DNA of 64,000 bases, from NCBI RefSeq assembly GCF_031454135.1, contig NZ_JAVDQF010000001.1, positions 310,001-374,000 on the forward strand, in the 5' to 3' direction. The position numbers and the translations under genes were made by a program. Positions 17,890 to 26,265 of this stretch are shown here, piece by piece. The DNA is from Arthrobacter russicus. GTDB taxonomy: Bacteria; Actinomycetota; Actinomycetes; Actinomycetales; Micrococcaceae. Within the stretch, counting starts at the first letter, position 1. The number at the start of each line of letters is the position of its first letter. The notes under the pieces were generated by a model. The model searched no databases, was not told where the DNA came from, and saw only the letters and a list, made by a program, of their open reading frames with translations.

Positions 17890-18774
17890 ATGGCGAATAT
17901 GCCCGCTGCCGAAGTGCCGATCGACGAAGCATTGGTCACCCGTTTGCTCCGTGAACAACACCCCGACTTGGCACATCTACCTGTACACACATTATCGAAT
18001 GGTTGGGATAACGCGGTCTTCCGACTCGGTTCGGATTTCGTGGTCCGGTTGCCGCGTCGGGAGATCGCAGTCCAACTATTGCGCAATGAACAACTATTCT
18101 TGCCGCAGATCGCGGAACTGACCAGCCTGCCCTTGCCGGTTCCGATCCGGATCGGCCAGCCGGGAGCGCATTTTCCCTGGCCTTGGACCATCGGCCCCTG
18201 GTTCGCCGGTCGACCGGCGATCGATTCAGCCCCCAGCGAACACCGCGGTTTGGTCGGGCAACTCGCGGAATTCGTCATTGCACTGCACCGGCCGGCTGCC
18301 GCGGATGCCCCGCAGAACCCGGTCCGCGGGGTGCCATTACGCCGTCGGGACCGGGCCTTCCGGCACCGGATGGAGACGCTCGACACCGCTCATTCGGCCC
18401 AGATCATCGCGGTTTGGGAAGAAGTCCTGGAGATTCCGGAATGGCAATGCGAACCGTTTTGGATCCATGGCGATCTGCACTCCGCGAACATCCTGGTGCA
18501 ACAGCAGCAGATCAGCGCGATCATCGACTTCGGCGATCTGGCCGGTGGCGATCCCGCAGTCGACCTGGCAGCGGGCTGGATCCTTTTCGACGCCGAAGCC
18601 AGATCCCGCTTCCAACAAGAGGTCGGCGCCGCACTCGGCCCCGATCCGGCGTTGTGGCAACGGGCCCGGGGCTGGGCGCTGAATCTGGGCACCGCATTGC
18701 TCGCCAACTCGGACGACAATCCGCAGTTCCGGGCCTTGGGCGATCACGTGGTGAACGCAGTGCTGGCCGACTGA
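17890..18774 (+). CDS. Aminoglycoside phosphotransferase (APH) family kinase-like protein
   Basis: The 294-residue protein has the APH/choline-kinase fold: nucleotide-loop region SNGWDNAVFRLG (residues ~36-47), lysine-equivalent segment VVRLPRRE, the catalytic loop HGDLHSANIL (~195-204) and the metal-binding IDFGDLAGGDP. All key residues are present. AAGGA precedes the ATG by about nine bases. The family includes true antibiotic kinases, but most chromosomal members phosphorylate unknown small molecules, so this should not be called a resistance gene. It is monocistronic and divergent from the ROK regulator. Confidence 0.85.
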   Translation: MANMPAAEVPIDEALVTRLLREQHPDLAHLPVHTLSNGWDNAVFRLGSDFVVRLPRREIAVQLLRNEQLFLPQIAELTSLPLPVPIRIGQPGAHFPWPWTIGPWFAGRPAIDSAPSEHRGLVGQLAEFVIALHRPAAADAPQNPVRGVPLRRRDRAFRHRMETLDTAHSAQIIAVWEEVLEIPEWQCEPFWIHGDLHSANILVQQQQISAIIDFGDLAGGDPAVDLAAGWILFDAEARSRFQQEVGAALGPDPALWQRARGWALNLGTALLANSDDNPQFRALGDHVVNAVLAD

Positions 18775-18829
18775 CCCAGTACCCTCCAGCCGTCCGGGCA
18801 GCCATCGTCCCGAGCCGGCATCGGCCCCG

Positions 18830-19990
18830 TCAGCGGCGGGTGGATTCCAGCACGGTGAACTTCGGGCCTTGGGCGATCGCCCGGCTCGGGCCGATGGTTC
18901 GCTGCAACGCCGGCCGATAGTCCAAATGCCGGTTGTAGACGGTCCAGAGCCGACCGCCCGGGGCCAGCAAGCGCGCCGCCGCGGCGAAGAGCTTCAAGGC
19001 GACGCCAGTGTGCACCGCCGCGCCACTGTGGAACGGCGGATTCAGCAGGATGAAGTCGGCGCAGCCTGCCGGCAGGCTCTGCCCGGCATCGTCCTGCAAG
19101 ACCGTCACGTTCCGCGCGCCGTTGGCGGCCGCCGTCGCCGCAGCAGATCGGATCGCGGCCTCCGAACGGTCGGTCGCGATGACCTTCGATTCGGGCCGCA
19201 GCAATGCCGCCCGGGTGGCCAGCAGGCCCGTGCCGCAACCCAGATCGATCACCGTGCCGACCTGTGGCAGCTGTGGTTCGGTCAGCGAATCGAGCAAAAA
19301 CCTGGTGCCGATGTCCAGGGCGGCGCCCGCAAATACCGCGCCATGCGCCCGGACCTCGAGCTCCAGCCCGGGCGCCGCCTGGACCGTGGCAGACAGCGGG
19401 AACCCCACTGCGTCGGTCGGCAACGCCGGATCGGTCGCGGTCAGCAGCCGGGACTTCTGTTGCGCCAGTGAAGCGCGGACCGTGCCGAAATAACGGGCGA
19501 GCACCGCGTTCATCGCCAGGCTCATGTGTTTGACCCGGCCGGCTGCCAACAGCACCGCCCCGGGATCGGCATGGCGCGCAATCGCCTGCACCGTCTGCTC
19601 CAACTCGGCCAATCCCCTGGGCAGCTTCAGCAGCACCAAGCGGGCACCGCTGAGCAACGCCGCGCCGCCGTCGACGAGCAAGGAACGCTGCCGGGCGCCG
19701 AGCTCGATGCCCAGCCGCTCGCCGTTTTCACGCAAAGCCTGCTCTCCGGTGCAGAGGTCTTGCTGCACCCGGATCCCCTTGACGCCGAATCGGGCGGCCA
19801 TGCCGAAGGACAGGGCGCCGTAGGAGTCGTTCAGCAGCACCAGTTGATCAGCCGGCTCGGCCAGATCCGGCAGATACTGCGCCACAGCCTCGAGCAGATA
19901 TCCATCGCTGGCGTCCCAAGCGAAGAGATTCGCAGCCTCTACGTCTGGTGAGCGGCGCAGATCGCTCAGTTGGAAGGAGTCGGGGTTCAT
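18830..19990 (-). CDS. Class I SAM-dependent methyltransferase, RsmC/RlmG type
   Basis: The 386-residue protein has a duplicated methyltransferase architecture: a degenerate N-terminal half and a catalytic C-terminal half with SAM motif VIDLGCGTGLLATRAA (about residues 245-260) and the guanine-N2 methyltransferase motif NPPFHSG (~317-323). Such proteins (RsmC, RlmG) methylate the N2 of guanines in ribosomal RNA. Which rRNA guanine is modified cannot be said. The gene is monocistronic and converges on the APH-like gene. Confidence 0.85.
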   Translation of the reverse strand: MNPDSFQLSDLRRSPDVEAANLFAWDASDGYLLEAVAQYLPDLAEPADQLVLLNDSYGALSFGMAARFGVKGIRVQQDLCTGEQALRENGERLGIELGARQRSLLVDGGAALLSGARLVLLKLPRGLAELEQTVQAIARHADPGAVLLAAGRVKHMSLAMNAVLARYFGTVRASLAQQKSRLLTATDPALPTDAVGFPLSATVQAAPGLELEVRAHGAVFAGAALDIGTRFLLDSLTEPQLPQVGTVIDLGCGTGLLATRAALLRPESKVIATDRSEAAIRSAAATAAANGARNVTVLQDDAGQSLPAGCADFILLNPPFHSGAAVHTGVALKLFAAAARLLAPGGRLWTVYNRHLDYRPALQRTIGPSRAIAQGPKFTVLESTRR

Positions 19991-20144
19991 TCCCCCAGGG
20001 TATCCAGCACCGAACGCTCCACCTGCATTCTCGGAACCGGTCCTGCCGGTCTGTCGCGGCGCGGAACGGCCGCTGCGACCCTTGCTGCTCCGCGTCCCGG
20101 GCTAATCTGGGCTTTGTCTCCGATCCGCAGTGGAAAGCCAGGTC

Positions 20145-20561
20145 ATGTTCGAATCCGACGAGGTCTTCAGTTCGTTCTCCTGCGACGACATCCACTCCGC
20201 ACGGAAGTTCTATTCGGCAATCCTCGGCTTCCGGATCACCGAACACCGGGGGATGCTGTCGCTCCATCTGGGCCCAGGCCCAACCCACTTGATCTAGGCC
20301 AAGGCGGACCATCTGCCGCCCAGTTATATCGCGCTCAACCTGCCCGTGGCCGACGTCGAAGCCGCGGTGGGCGAACTCGCGGCCCGAGGCATGATGGTGG
20401 AAAAGTTCCCGGGAGTGGACGACGACGGCATCATGCGGCGGGGCGGTGCTCTGGTCGCCTGGTTCAAAGATCCAGCCGGCAACATCATTTCGGTGATCGA
20501 CAAACGGCGGAGCGCCCCGGTCCGCACCGGAATCGCAGCCGGAGTCCGGGCCGAGCGCTGA
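20145..20561 (+). pseudogene. VOC-family (glyoxalase/bleomycin-resistance fold) protein interrupted by an in-frame TAG
   Basis: The frame from ATG at 20145 reads MFESDEVFSSFSCDDIHSAR and continues as a VOC protein, but codon 51 (20295-20297) is TAG where the downstream paralogue has a tyrosine in HHLIYPK. After the stop the same frame runs on, with clear similarity to the paralogue (ADVEAAVGELAARGMMVEKF, then DPAGNIISVID), to a stop at 20561. A single base change in a Tyr codon would explain this. The copy is probably inactive, or one sequencing error away from intact. It stands just upstream of the intact copy, indicating tandem duplication. Confidence 0.8.
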
Positions 20562-20693
20562 ATCAGCCCGGCCCGGACTCCCGAACCGACTCCGACCGGT
20601 GTAGATTCGGGCGTGGGCGGCCATCCTGTGCTTCGCCGCAAAATGTGCCGTGCCAGCAGATCTGCCGACGCCAACAGCCCGGAGGGACCGACC

Positions 20694-21056
20694 ATGTTCA
20701 ACGTTTCGCAGACTTTCAGTGGCTTTTCCAGCAACGACTTGCCCGCAGCGAAATCCTTTTACACCGAAAAACTCGGGTTGCAGGTGTCCGAGCAGAATGG
20801 CATGCTCTCGCTCGACCTCGAAGGCCGGCACCATTTGATCTATCCGAAGCCGGACCACGAGCCGGCGACTTATACCGTGTTGAATTTCCCGACCCCCGAT
20901 ATCGAAGCCACGATCGACGAACTGCGCGCCCGAGGCCTGGAATTCGAGAAGTACCCGGGCGTGGACGAACGCGGCATCAACCGGCACGGCGGACCGTTGA
21001 TCGCATGGTTCAAGGACCCTGCCGGCAATATCCTTTCCGTGATCGAACAGCCGTGA
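20694..21056 (+). CDS. VOC-family protein
   Basis: A 120-residue single-module VOC protein starting at 20694 after a GGAGG site. The beta-alpha-beta-beta-beta modules are seen in FSSNDLPAAKSFYTEKLGL, the loop HHLIYPKPDH and the final DPAGNILSVIE. VOC proteins bind metal-dependent small-molecule substrates or act as binding proteins, with no specific reaction predictable here. It is a tandem paralogue of the disrupted copy upstream and converges on a damaged MerR regulator gene, which might once have controlled the pair. Confidence 0.85.
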   Translation: MFNVSQTFSGFSSNDLPAAKSFYTEKLGLQVSEQNGMLSLDLEGRHHLIYPKPDHEPATYTVLNFPTPDIEATIDELRARGLEFEKYPGVDERGINRHGGPLIAWFKDPAGNILSVIEQP

Positions 21057-21068
21057 TCGAAAACCCGG

Positions 21069-21895
21069 TCAGCCGCCGGCTTTGACCACTGGTTCCTGCA
21101 ACTCGGTGACCCAGGTTTCCGGGCGGTCGTTGCAGGCATAGTCGAGGTAAACTTCCCGATTCAGCCCCACTGAGGTGTAGCCGCTGGCTTCGATCCATCG
21201 GGCCAGGGTCTGGATGGTCGGCATCACCTTGTCCATCGGGCCCCGATGCACAATGGTCGCGGCCTGCGCCACCGCCGGCAATTCGACGATCTTGAACACG
21301 CCGTCGCTGATCGCCGCGGCGTCCACCGGTGCGGCAGCATGGACCACAACTCCGCCGCCGTCGGCGGTTTCGTAGTAGGCGATTCCCGGCCCGCTGGAAT
21401 TGATCCCGGCGGCCGCGAGCCGTCGATACAACTCGGGATACAACGGCTGGATCACCGGGCCGATCGACTCGGGTTCGAAACTTTCCGCCCGGCCGACCAG
21501 TTCCGCGACCCGGACGGCCGGCAAGCTCTTGATCTGGATGTCATCCTGGGGCATGGCGCCCTCGCTTTCAATCAGTTGGAGCCTCGCTTCGACATTGCCC
21601 AGCCGAGTCCGGTCGATGGCCAATTGCGCCTGCAATTCGGCCTGGCGCAGCCGCAGCATGCCGCGCAACTGTTCCGGGCTGAGCCGGTCGTCGATGATCG
21701 AACCGACTTGCTCCAAAGTGAAGCCAGTTCTTTCAAGGCGATGATCCGGTTCAACCGGGCCAATTGCCCGGCAGCATAGTTCCGGTAGCCGGCGTGCCGC
21801 ACCACTGCGGGGCGCAACAGCCCGATCGCGTCGTAGTGCCGCAACATCCGTACCGATACCTGGCCAAGTCTGGCGAAATCTCCGATGGTGAACAT
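21069..21895 (-). pseudogene. MerR-family regulator with effector-binding domain, frameshifted
   Basis: The N-terminal frame (MFTIGDFARLGQVSVRMLRH) is a standard MerR winged helix up to IIALKEL. Immediately afterwards the sense continues in another frame as GFTLEQVGSIIDDRLSPEQL, then a GyrI-like effector-binding domain to the stop at 21069. The break is at about 21723-21725, where GAACTGGCTTC is read and one more G (GAACTGGGCTTC) would restore a 275-residue protein of normal size. This is either a real inactivating deletion or a base-call error in a short G-run. GyrI-like domains bind hydrophobic drugs in BltR/BmrR-type activators. Confidence 0.78.
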
Positions 21896-21931
21896 AACCC
21901 TTCCGGTCTACGGGCTGACACGGTGTCAGGG

Positions 21932-22915
21932 TCAAGCGTTTCGGCCGAGCCAGACTTCGGGGTTGATCATGTTGCTCGGCGCACCGGCAGCATAATCGTT
22001 GATCTGGTCGAAGATGTCGCCGAATTGCAGATCCCACTCCTCCTCGGTGACGTACCCGATGTGCGGCGTCGCCAAAACCTTGGGCGAGCTGAGCAGCGGA
22101 TCCAGCGGATCCAACAAGGGCTCGGCGTCGAAAACATCCACCGCAGCGGCACCGGGCCGGCCCTGGTCCAAGGCGGCGAGCAACGCACCCGGTTGGATCA
22201 GCGCCGCACGGCTGGTGTTGACCAAAGTGGCGGTCGGCTTCATCCGAGCCAGGTCCGCCGCGCCGACGATCCCTTTGGTGGCCGGTACCGCGCGCATATG
22301 CAACGAAAGCACATCCGCTTGGCTGAAGAAGTCCGCCTGGTCGGCCGCTACCGGATAGCCGTCCGCTGTTGCCCTGGCGCGTGCCGCCGCACTCCCCCAG
22401 ACCAAGACCTGCAGGCCGAAGGCCGCGCCGTAACCGGCCACCACCTTGCCGATCCGGCCGTAGCCGAAGATGCCCAAGGTCTGGCCGCGAAGCGTTCGGC
22501 CGACCCCGGTCTGCCAGTTTCCGGCCCGCAGCGAATTCACTTGTTGCGGGATCTGCCGAGCACTTGCCATGATCAACGCCCAGGTCAGCTCTGCGGCCGC
22601 ATAGGACGGCGTGTCCGCATGCAGGTCCGAACAGAGCAGCACTCCGTTGTCGGTGCACGCGGCCACGTCGACGTGCGGATAAACGCTGCGCTGGCTGATC
22701 AATTGCAGCTTCGGCAGTGCGGCCAGCAAATCCGCGGTGATCGCCGTCCGCTCGCGGATCAGCACCAGGGCATCGGCATCCGCCAGGCGCGCCGCCAGCG
22801 CTGCGGTGTCCTGCACGTGATCGCGCCAGACCGTGACCTCGTGAGCATCGAGTTTCCGAAAGCAGGGCAAGCCGCGCAAGGTGTCGAAATAGTCATCCAG
22901 AATGCTGATCTTCAT
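21932..22915 (-). CDS. D-2-hydroxyacid dehydrogenase family protein
   Basis: The 327-residue protein has the NAD-binding motif [17 protein letters not shown] (residues ~145-161, GxGxxG), the substrate arginine region NTSRAALI and the catalytic histidine in [12 protein letters not shown]. It would reduce a 2-keto acid to a D-2-hydroxyacid, or the reverse, with NAD(H). Substrate is unknown. An ATG start at 22915 is used. The gene lies 52 bases downstream of the MBL-fold hydrolase and 36 bases upstream of the damaged MerR gene, all on the same strand. Confidence 0.86.
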   Translation of the reverse strand: MKISILDDYFDTLRGLPCFRKLDAHEVTVWRDHVQDTAALAARLADADALVLIRERTAITADLLAALPKLQLISQRSVYPHVDVAACTDNGVLLCSDLHADTPSYAAAELTWALIMASARQIPQQVNSLRAGNWQTGVGRTLRGQTLGIFGYGRIGKVVAGYGAAFGLQVLVWGSAAARARATADGYPVAADQADFFSQADVLSLHMRAVPATKGIVGAADLARMKPTATLVNTSRAALIQPGALLAALDQGRPGAAAVDVFDAEPLLDPLDPLLSSPKVLATPHIGYVTEEEWDLQFGDIFDQINDYAAGAPSNMINPEVWLGRNA

Positions 22916-22967
22916 AATCGACAGCCTGGTACCCGCGCGGCAGTCTGTCCAGAGCCGGCCCGGGGAA

Positions 22968-23993
22968 TCAGTCCACGGTCAACCCGGGGATTCCTACCGG
23001 ATAGCCGAGTGACTCCAAGTAGACCAGGTGGCTTGCGGTCTCGGCCAAAGCGAGCCGCAGCGTATAGCCGCGCAGGGAATCCCAGCCCCGGGACCAGGTC
23101 AACACCTGGGCGACGTCCCATACCGTGTGCGGGCTCTGTCCGGACACCACCTGCCGGACCTCCGCAGAACGCTGATCGGTATGCGCTTTGATCTGCGCGA
23201 TTCGTTCGGCCAGTCCGCGGAACCGGTATTCGTGGCCGGGCAGGACCTCCAGGCCGCCGGGCAGATCCACCCGGTCCAACGAGGCGTAGTAGTCCGCCAA
23301 TGGATTGGCAGCGCCGAATGACTCCAGTGAAATATGCGGGGTGATCCGGGGCAGGATATGGTCACCGGTCAACAACAGGGAGTTTGCCTCGTCGAGGAAA
23401 CACAGGTGTCCCGGCGTGTGCCCGGGCGTCGCCAAGGCGCGCATCGAGAGACCGGGGACCGGCAGCTGCTCGCCGTCGGCGAAGCGCAGATCCGGCTCGC
23501 CGGACTGCCGGCTCTTCGCCAGGATCTCCGCAGTGAGGCAAACCTCCGGCAACCGATCGGCCGGCACACCCCACTCGCTCAGCTTCGACCGGTCCCCCGC
23601 CAGCAATTCGGCCGCGGAACCGGCATCGTCGCGGTACAGCCCTTCGTGTTCGCCGAGCCCGAGCCACGCCCCGGACGCGGCTTTCAGCCGGGCCGCCATG
23701 CCCAGGTGGTCCGGGTGGTAATGGCTGACCGCGATTCCGGTCAGCTCCGACGGCTGGATGCCCGCGATTCGCAGGCCCTCGACCAACTGCTGCCAACCGG
23801 CGTCGCTGTCCCAGCCCGGATCGACGAAAACCGCACCCTGGTCACTGCGCAAAAGGTAGCCCAGCGTGTAACGCAGCGGATTCCCCGGAAAAGCCACCGG
23901 AATCGACCACACCCCCGGACGCACTTCTTCGACCGCAGGCATGGCTTTGTCCTGCCAGGCTTGGTGTTGGGCGAGTCCGGTAACAGTTATCAC
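22968..23993 (-). CDS. MBL-fold metallo-hydrolase
   Basis: The 341-residue protein has the metallo-beta-lactamase signature HYHPDHLGM (about residues 109-117), a downstream [11 protein letters not shown] histidine and LTGDHILP aspartate, so a binuclear metal site is complete. A GTG start at 23993 with GGAAG ten bases upstream is chosen; [12 protein letters not shown] further in is an alternative. Its promoter region contains the 43-bp bipartite operator shared with the beta-oxidation operon, so it is probably in the same regulon. A thioester- or glyoxalase-like hydrolytic role in acyl-CoA metabolism is plausible but inferred. Confidence 0.86.
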   Translation of the reverse strand: MITVTGLAQHQAWQDKAMPAVEEVRPGVWSIPVAFPGNPLRYTLGYLLRSDQGAVFVDPGWDSDAGWQQLVEGLRIAGIQPSELTGIAVSHYHPDHLGMAARLKAASGAWLGLGEHEGLYRDDAGSAAELLAGDRSKLSEWGVPADRLPEVCLTAEILAKSRQSGEPDLRFADGEQLPVPGLSMRALATPGHTPGHLCFLDEANSLLLTGDHILPRITPHISLESFGAANPLADYYASLDRVDLPGGLEVLPGHEYRFRGLAERIAQIKAHTDQRSAEVRQVVSGQSPHTVWDVAQVLTWSRGWDSLRGYTLRLALAETASHLVYLESLGYPVGIPGLTVD

Positions 23994-24032
23994 TGCGTTT
24001 TCACTTCCGATCGATCGGCACGAAAAAAGTAG

Positions 24033-24075
24033 TTGGCATCGCGTCAATAGTCCGCAATAATTGGCACCAGGTCAA
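24033..24075. promoter_or_regulatory. Bipartite operator 1 of the beta-oxidation regulon
   Basis: Two quasi-palindromes, TTGGCATCGCGTCAA (24033-24047) and TTGGCACCAGGTCAA (24061-24075), are separated by the 13-base spacer TAGTCCGCAATAA. The same arrangement, with the same spacing and a related spacer, recurs at 24933-24975. It lies about 40 bases upstream of the MBL-fold gene (minus) and 168 bases before tetR (plus). The TetR regulator encoded next to it is the likely binder. Confidence 0.72.
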
Positions 24076-24197
24076 CAAAACCGGCCACTCGGCTTGAGGA
24101 TGTATCAACGTGAACGGCTATTGCGAAATTACTTACCGCCGCTCTGAGCAAATTGCCACGGGCGCAATCAATCGAACGCAAGCGCACAACGGCTTGA

Positions 24198-24235
24198 CCG
24201 GGGTGCCGCTCGGCGGGCATCCCCGGGCACCCCGG
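24198..24235 (+). promoter_or_regulatory. Hairpin abutting the tetR ribosome site
   Basis: Ten-base perfect arms CCGGGGTGCC (24198-24207) and GGCACCCCGG (24226-24235) with an 18-base loop, ending at the GGCGGG preceding the tetR ATG. In RNA it would partly cover the ribosome site, so it could reduce tetR translation. No known element was recognised. Confidence 0.35.
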
Positions 24236-24243
24236 CGGGACGC

Positions 24244-24927
24244 ATGAGCCAGCTGCAACTTCCCCCGGAACCGGCAGAGCCCCGCTGGCAACGGCTCAGT
24301 CCGGATGCCCGCCGGGAACAGATCTTCAATTGCGCGAAACAACTGTTTTCGGATCTGCCCTATGCGGAAGTCTCCTTGAGCCAAATAGCCGGTGCGGCCG
24401 GCGTCGCCCGCGGCTTGGTCAACCACTACTTCGGTTCGAAACGGGAGATCTACCTCGAGGTCATCCGGGAAACCTCGACCATGCCCGCAATGGATTTCAA
24501 CAGCTTCGCCGATGGCACCATGGCGCAGCGCGTCGACGCCGGCGTGGCCTGGTTTTTGGACTACCTGGAGACCGCGGGAATCGCCTGGCTTTCCGCCATG
24601 GGTTCCAACGGACTGGGCAAGGACCCCGAACTGGAACAGATCCTCATCGAGGCGGAGAATGTATCGGTCGACCGGCTGATGGCAGCAATGGGACTCAGCG
24701 CTTCCGGGGCGAAACACACCCAGATCAGGGCGATGCTCCGGGTCTTCGGCCAGCTGGCCCGCAGCGGCGGCCGGGAATGGCTGGTGCGCAAGACGCTCAG
24801 CAAAAAGCAGACCCACGCTTTGCTCGCCGGAGCGCTTTTCGCGATCATCGACGAAGCCATTCCGCAAACCGTCGACTCCGGCCGTGAACCTTTGCAAGCC
24901 CGGTCAACCGAAGCCGGCAAGAAGTGA
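24244..24927 (+). CDS. TetR-family regulator of the beta-oxidation locus
   Basis: A 227-residue TetR protein: helix-turn-helix [28 protein letters not shown] at about residues 43-70, then a helical ligand-binding domain. It lies between two copies of the bipartite operator, one upstream of the divergent MBL gene and one right after its own stop, in front of the thiolase gene. That placement strongly suggests it represses beta-oxidation until an acyl-CoA or fatty acid binds it. The ligand is inference. The ATG at 24244 has GGCGGG upstream. Confidence 0.9.
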   Translation: MSQLQLPPEPAEPRWQRLSPDARREQIFNCAKQLFSDLPYAEVSLSQIAGAAGVARGLVNHYFGSKREIYLEVIRETSTMPAMDFNSFADGTMAQRVDAGVAWFLDYLETAGIAWLSAMGSNGLGKDPELEQILIEAENVSVDRLMAAMGLSASGAKHTQIRAMLRVFGQLARSGGREWLVRKTLSKKQTHALLAGALFAIIDEAIPQTVDSGREPLQARSTEAGKK

Positions 24928-24932
24928 TCCCA

Positions 24933-24975
24933 TTGACCCTGCGCCAATAGTCTTGCACTATTGGCATGGTGACAA
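24933..24975. promoter_or_regulatory. Bipartite operator 2, thiolase operon promoter
   Basis: TTGACCCTGCGCCAA (24933-24947), spacer TAGTCTTGCACTA (13 bases) and TTGGCATGGTGACAA (24961-24975). Each box has the form TTGRC-N5-GNCAA. It begins six bases after the tetR stop and ends 61 bases before the thiolase start codon. The spacer keeps TAGTC..GCA..A in both copies. Confidence 0.74.
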
Positions 24976-25036
24976 CAACGCCGTCGGAACCGCCTTCGCA
25001 GGCCCGCACGACGGACCAGAGAGAGGAAGTGCAGGC

Positions 25037-26248
25037 GTGAGTACCGAAGCCTTTATCTACGATGCGATCCGCACCCCGCGGGGGCGCGGCAAAAACGGCG
25101 CCTTGCATGGAAGCAAACCGATTTCGCTGCTCGTGGGCCAGATCAACGCGCTGCGCGAACGCAATCCGAATCTGGATGCCGAGCTGATCGACGACGTCGT
25201 CCTCGGCGTGGTATCCCCGGTCGGCGATCAAGGCGCGGTGATCGCCCGCACGGCGGCGCTGGCCGCCGGGCTGCCGAACACCGTGGCCGGCGTGCAGCTG
25301 AACCGCTTTTGCGCCTCCGGCTTGGAAGCGGTCAATACCGCCGCGCAGAAGGTCCGATCCGGCTGGGACCGGCTGATCATCGCCGGAGGCGTGGAATCGA
25401 TGTCCCGGGTCCCGATCGGTTCCGACGGCGGCGCCTGGGCGATGGACCCGGCCACCAACTACGACACCTATTTCGTGCCGCAAGGCATCGGCGCCGACCT
25501 GATCGCCACGATCGAAGGCTTCAGCCGTGACGACGTGGACCGCTACGCTGTGCAATCCCAGCAACGCGCCGAACATGCCTGGAGCAACGGCTACTTCAGC
25601 AATTCCGTGGTCCCGGTCACCGATCAGAATGGCCTGCTCATCCTGGACCACGATGAGCACCGTCGCCCCGGTTCCACGGTCGAGTCCCTGGGGGCGCTGA
25701 AACCGGCATTCGCCGGCATGGGCGAACTGGGCGGCTTCGATGCGGTGGCCCTGCAGAAGTACCACGACGTCGAGCGGATCGACCACGTGCATACCGCGGC
25801 GAACTCCTCCGGCATCGTCGACGGCGCGGCCCTGGTCCTGGTCGGATCCGAGCAGGTGGGCGTGGAACTCGGATTGGCCCCCCGGGCGCGGATCGTGGCC
25901 ACCGCCACCAGCGGCGCCGACCCCACGATCATGCTCACCGGCCCCACGCCGGCAACCCGGAAACTGCTCGAGACGGCCGGTCTGACCGTGACTGACATCG
26001 ATCTCTTCGAAATCAACGAAGCCTTCGCCTCAGTGGTCCTGAAGTACCAACGGGACTTGGACATTCCGACCGAGAAACTGAACGTCAACGGCGGGGCCAT
26101 CGCGATGGGGCACCCGCTCGGCGCCACCGGCGCGATGATCCTGGGAACCATGGTCGACGAGCTCGAACGCCGTAACCTGCGCCGCGCCGTCATCACCTTG
26201 TGCATCGGCGGCGGCATGGGCGTCGCCACTTTGATCGAACGCGTCTAG
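25037..26248 (+). CDS. Acetyl-CoA C-acyltransferase (beta-ketothiolase)
   Basis: The 403-residue thiolase contains the acyl-accepting cysteine in [10 protein letters not shown] (Cys92), the [15 protein letters not shown] histidine loop and the second catalytic cysteine in TLCIGGGMG. It cleaves 3-ketoacyl-CoA to acetyl-CoA and a shortened acyl-CoA, the last step of beta-oxidation. A GTG start at 25037 is chosen because AGGAAG stands seven bases upstream and the protein then begins [18 protein letters not shown], as thiolases do. It is the first gene of the operon with the hydratase/dehydrogenase, etfB, etfA and the cytochrome-b-like gene, and carries operator 2 in its promoter. Confidence 0.93.
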   Translation: MSTEAFIYDAIRTPRGRGKNGALHGSKPISLLVGQINALRERNPNLDAELIDDVVLGVVSPVGDQGAVIARTAALAAGLPNTVAGVQLNRFCASGLEAVNTAAQKVRSGWDRLIIAGGVESMSRVPIGSDGGAWAMDPATNYDTYFVPQGIGADLIATIEGFSRDDVDRYAVQSQQRAEHAWSNGYFSNSVVPVTDQNGLLILDHDEHRRPGSTVESLGALKPAFAGMGELGGFDAVALQKYHDVERIDHVHTAANSSGIVDGAALVLVGSEQVGVELGLAPRARIVATATSGADPTIMLTGPTPATRKLLETAGLTVTDIDLFEINEAFASVVLKYQRDLDIPTEKLNVNGGAIAMGHPLGATGAMILGTMVDELERRNLRRAVITLCIGGGMGVATLIERV

Positions 26249-26265
26249 GCCGAAGGAAATCACCG

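Noticed and set aside
17890-18774. Antibiotic-resistance call for the APH-fold protein
   Set aside because: The family has many non-resistance members and no mobile or resistance context is present.
21896-22658. MerR effector frame extended upstream into the hydroxyacid dehydrogenase gene
   Set aside because: The extension is a shadow of the dehydrogenase. The true N-terminal half is in another frame (start 21895), so a frameshift is the better reading.
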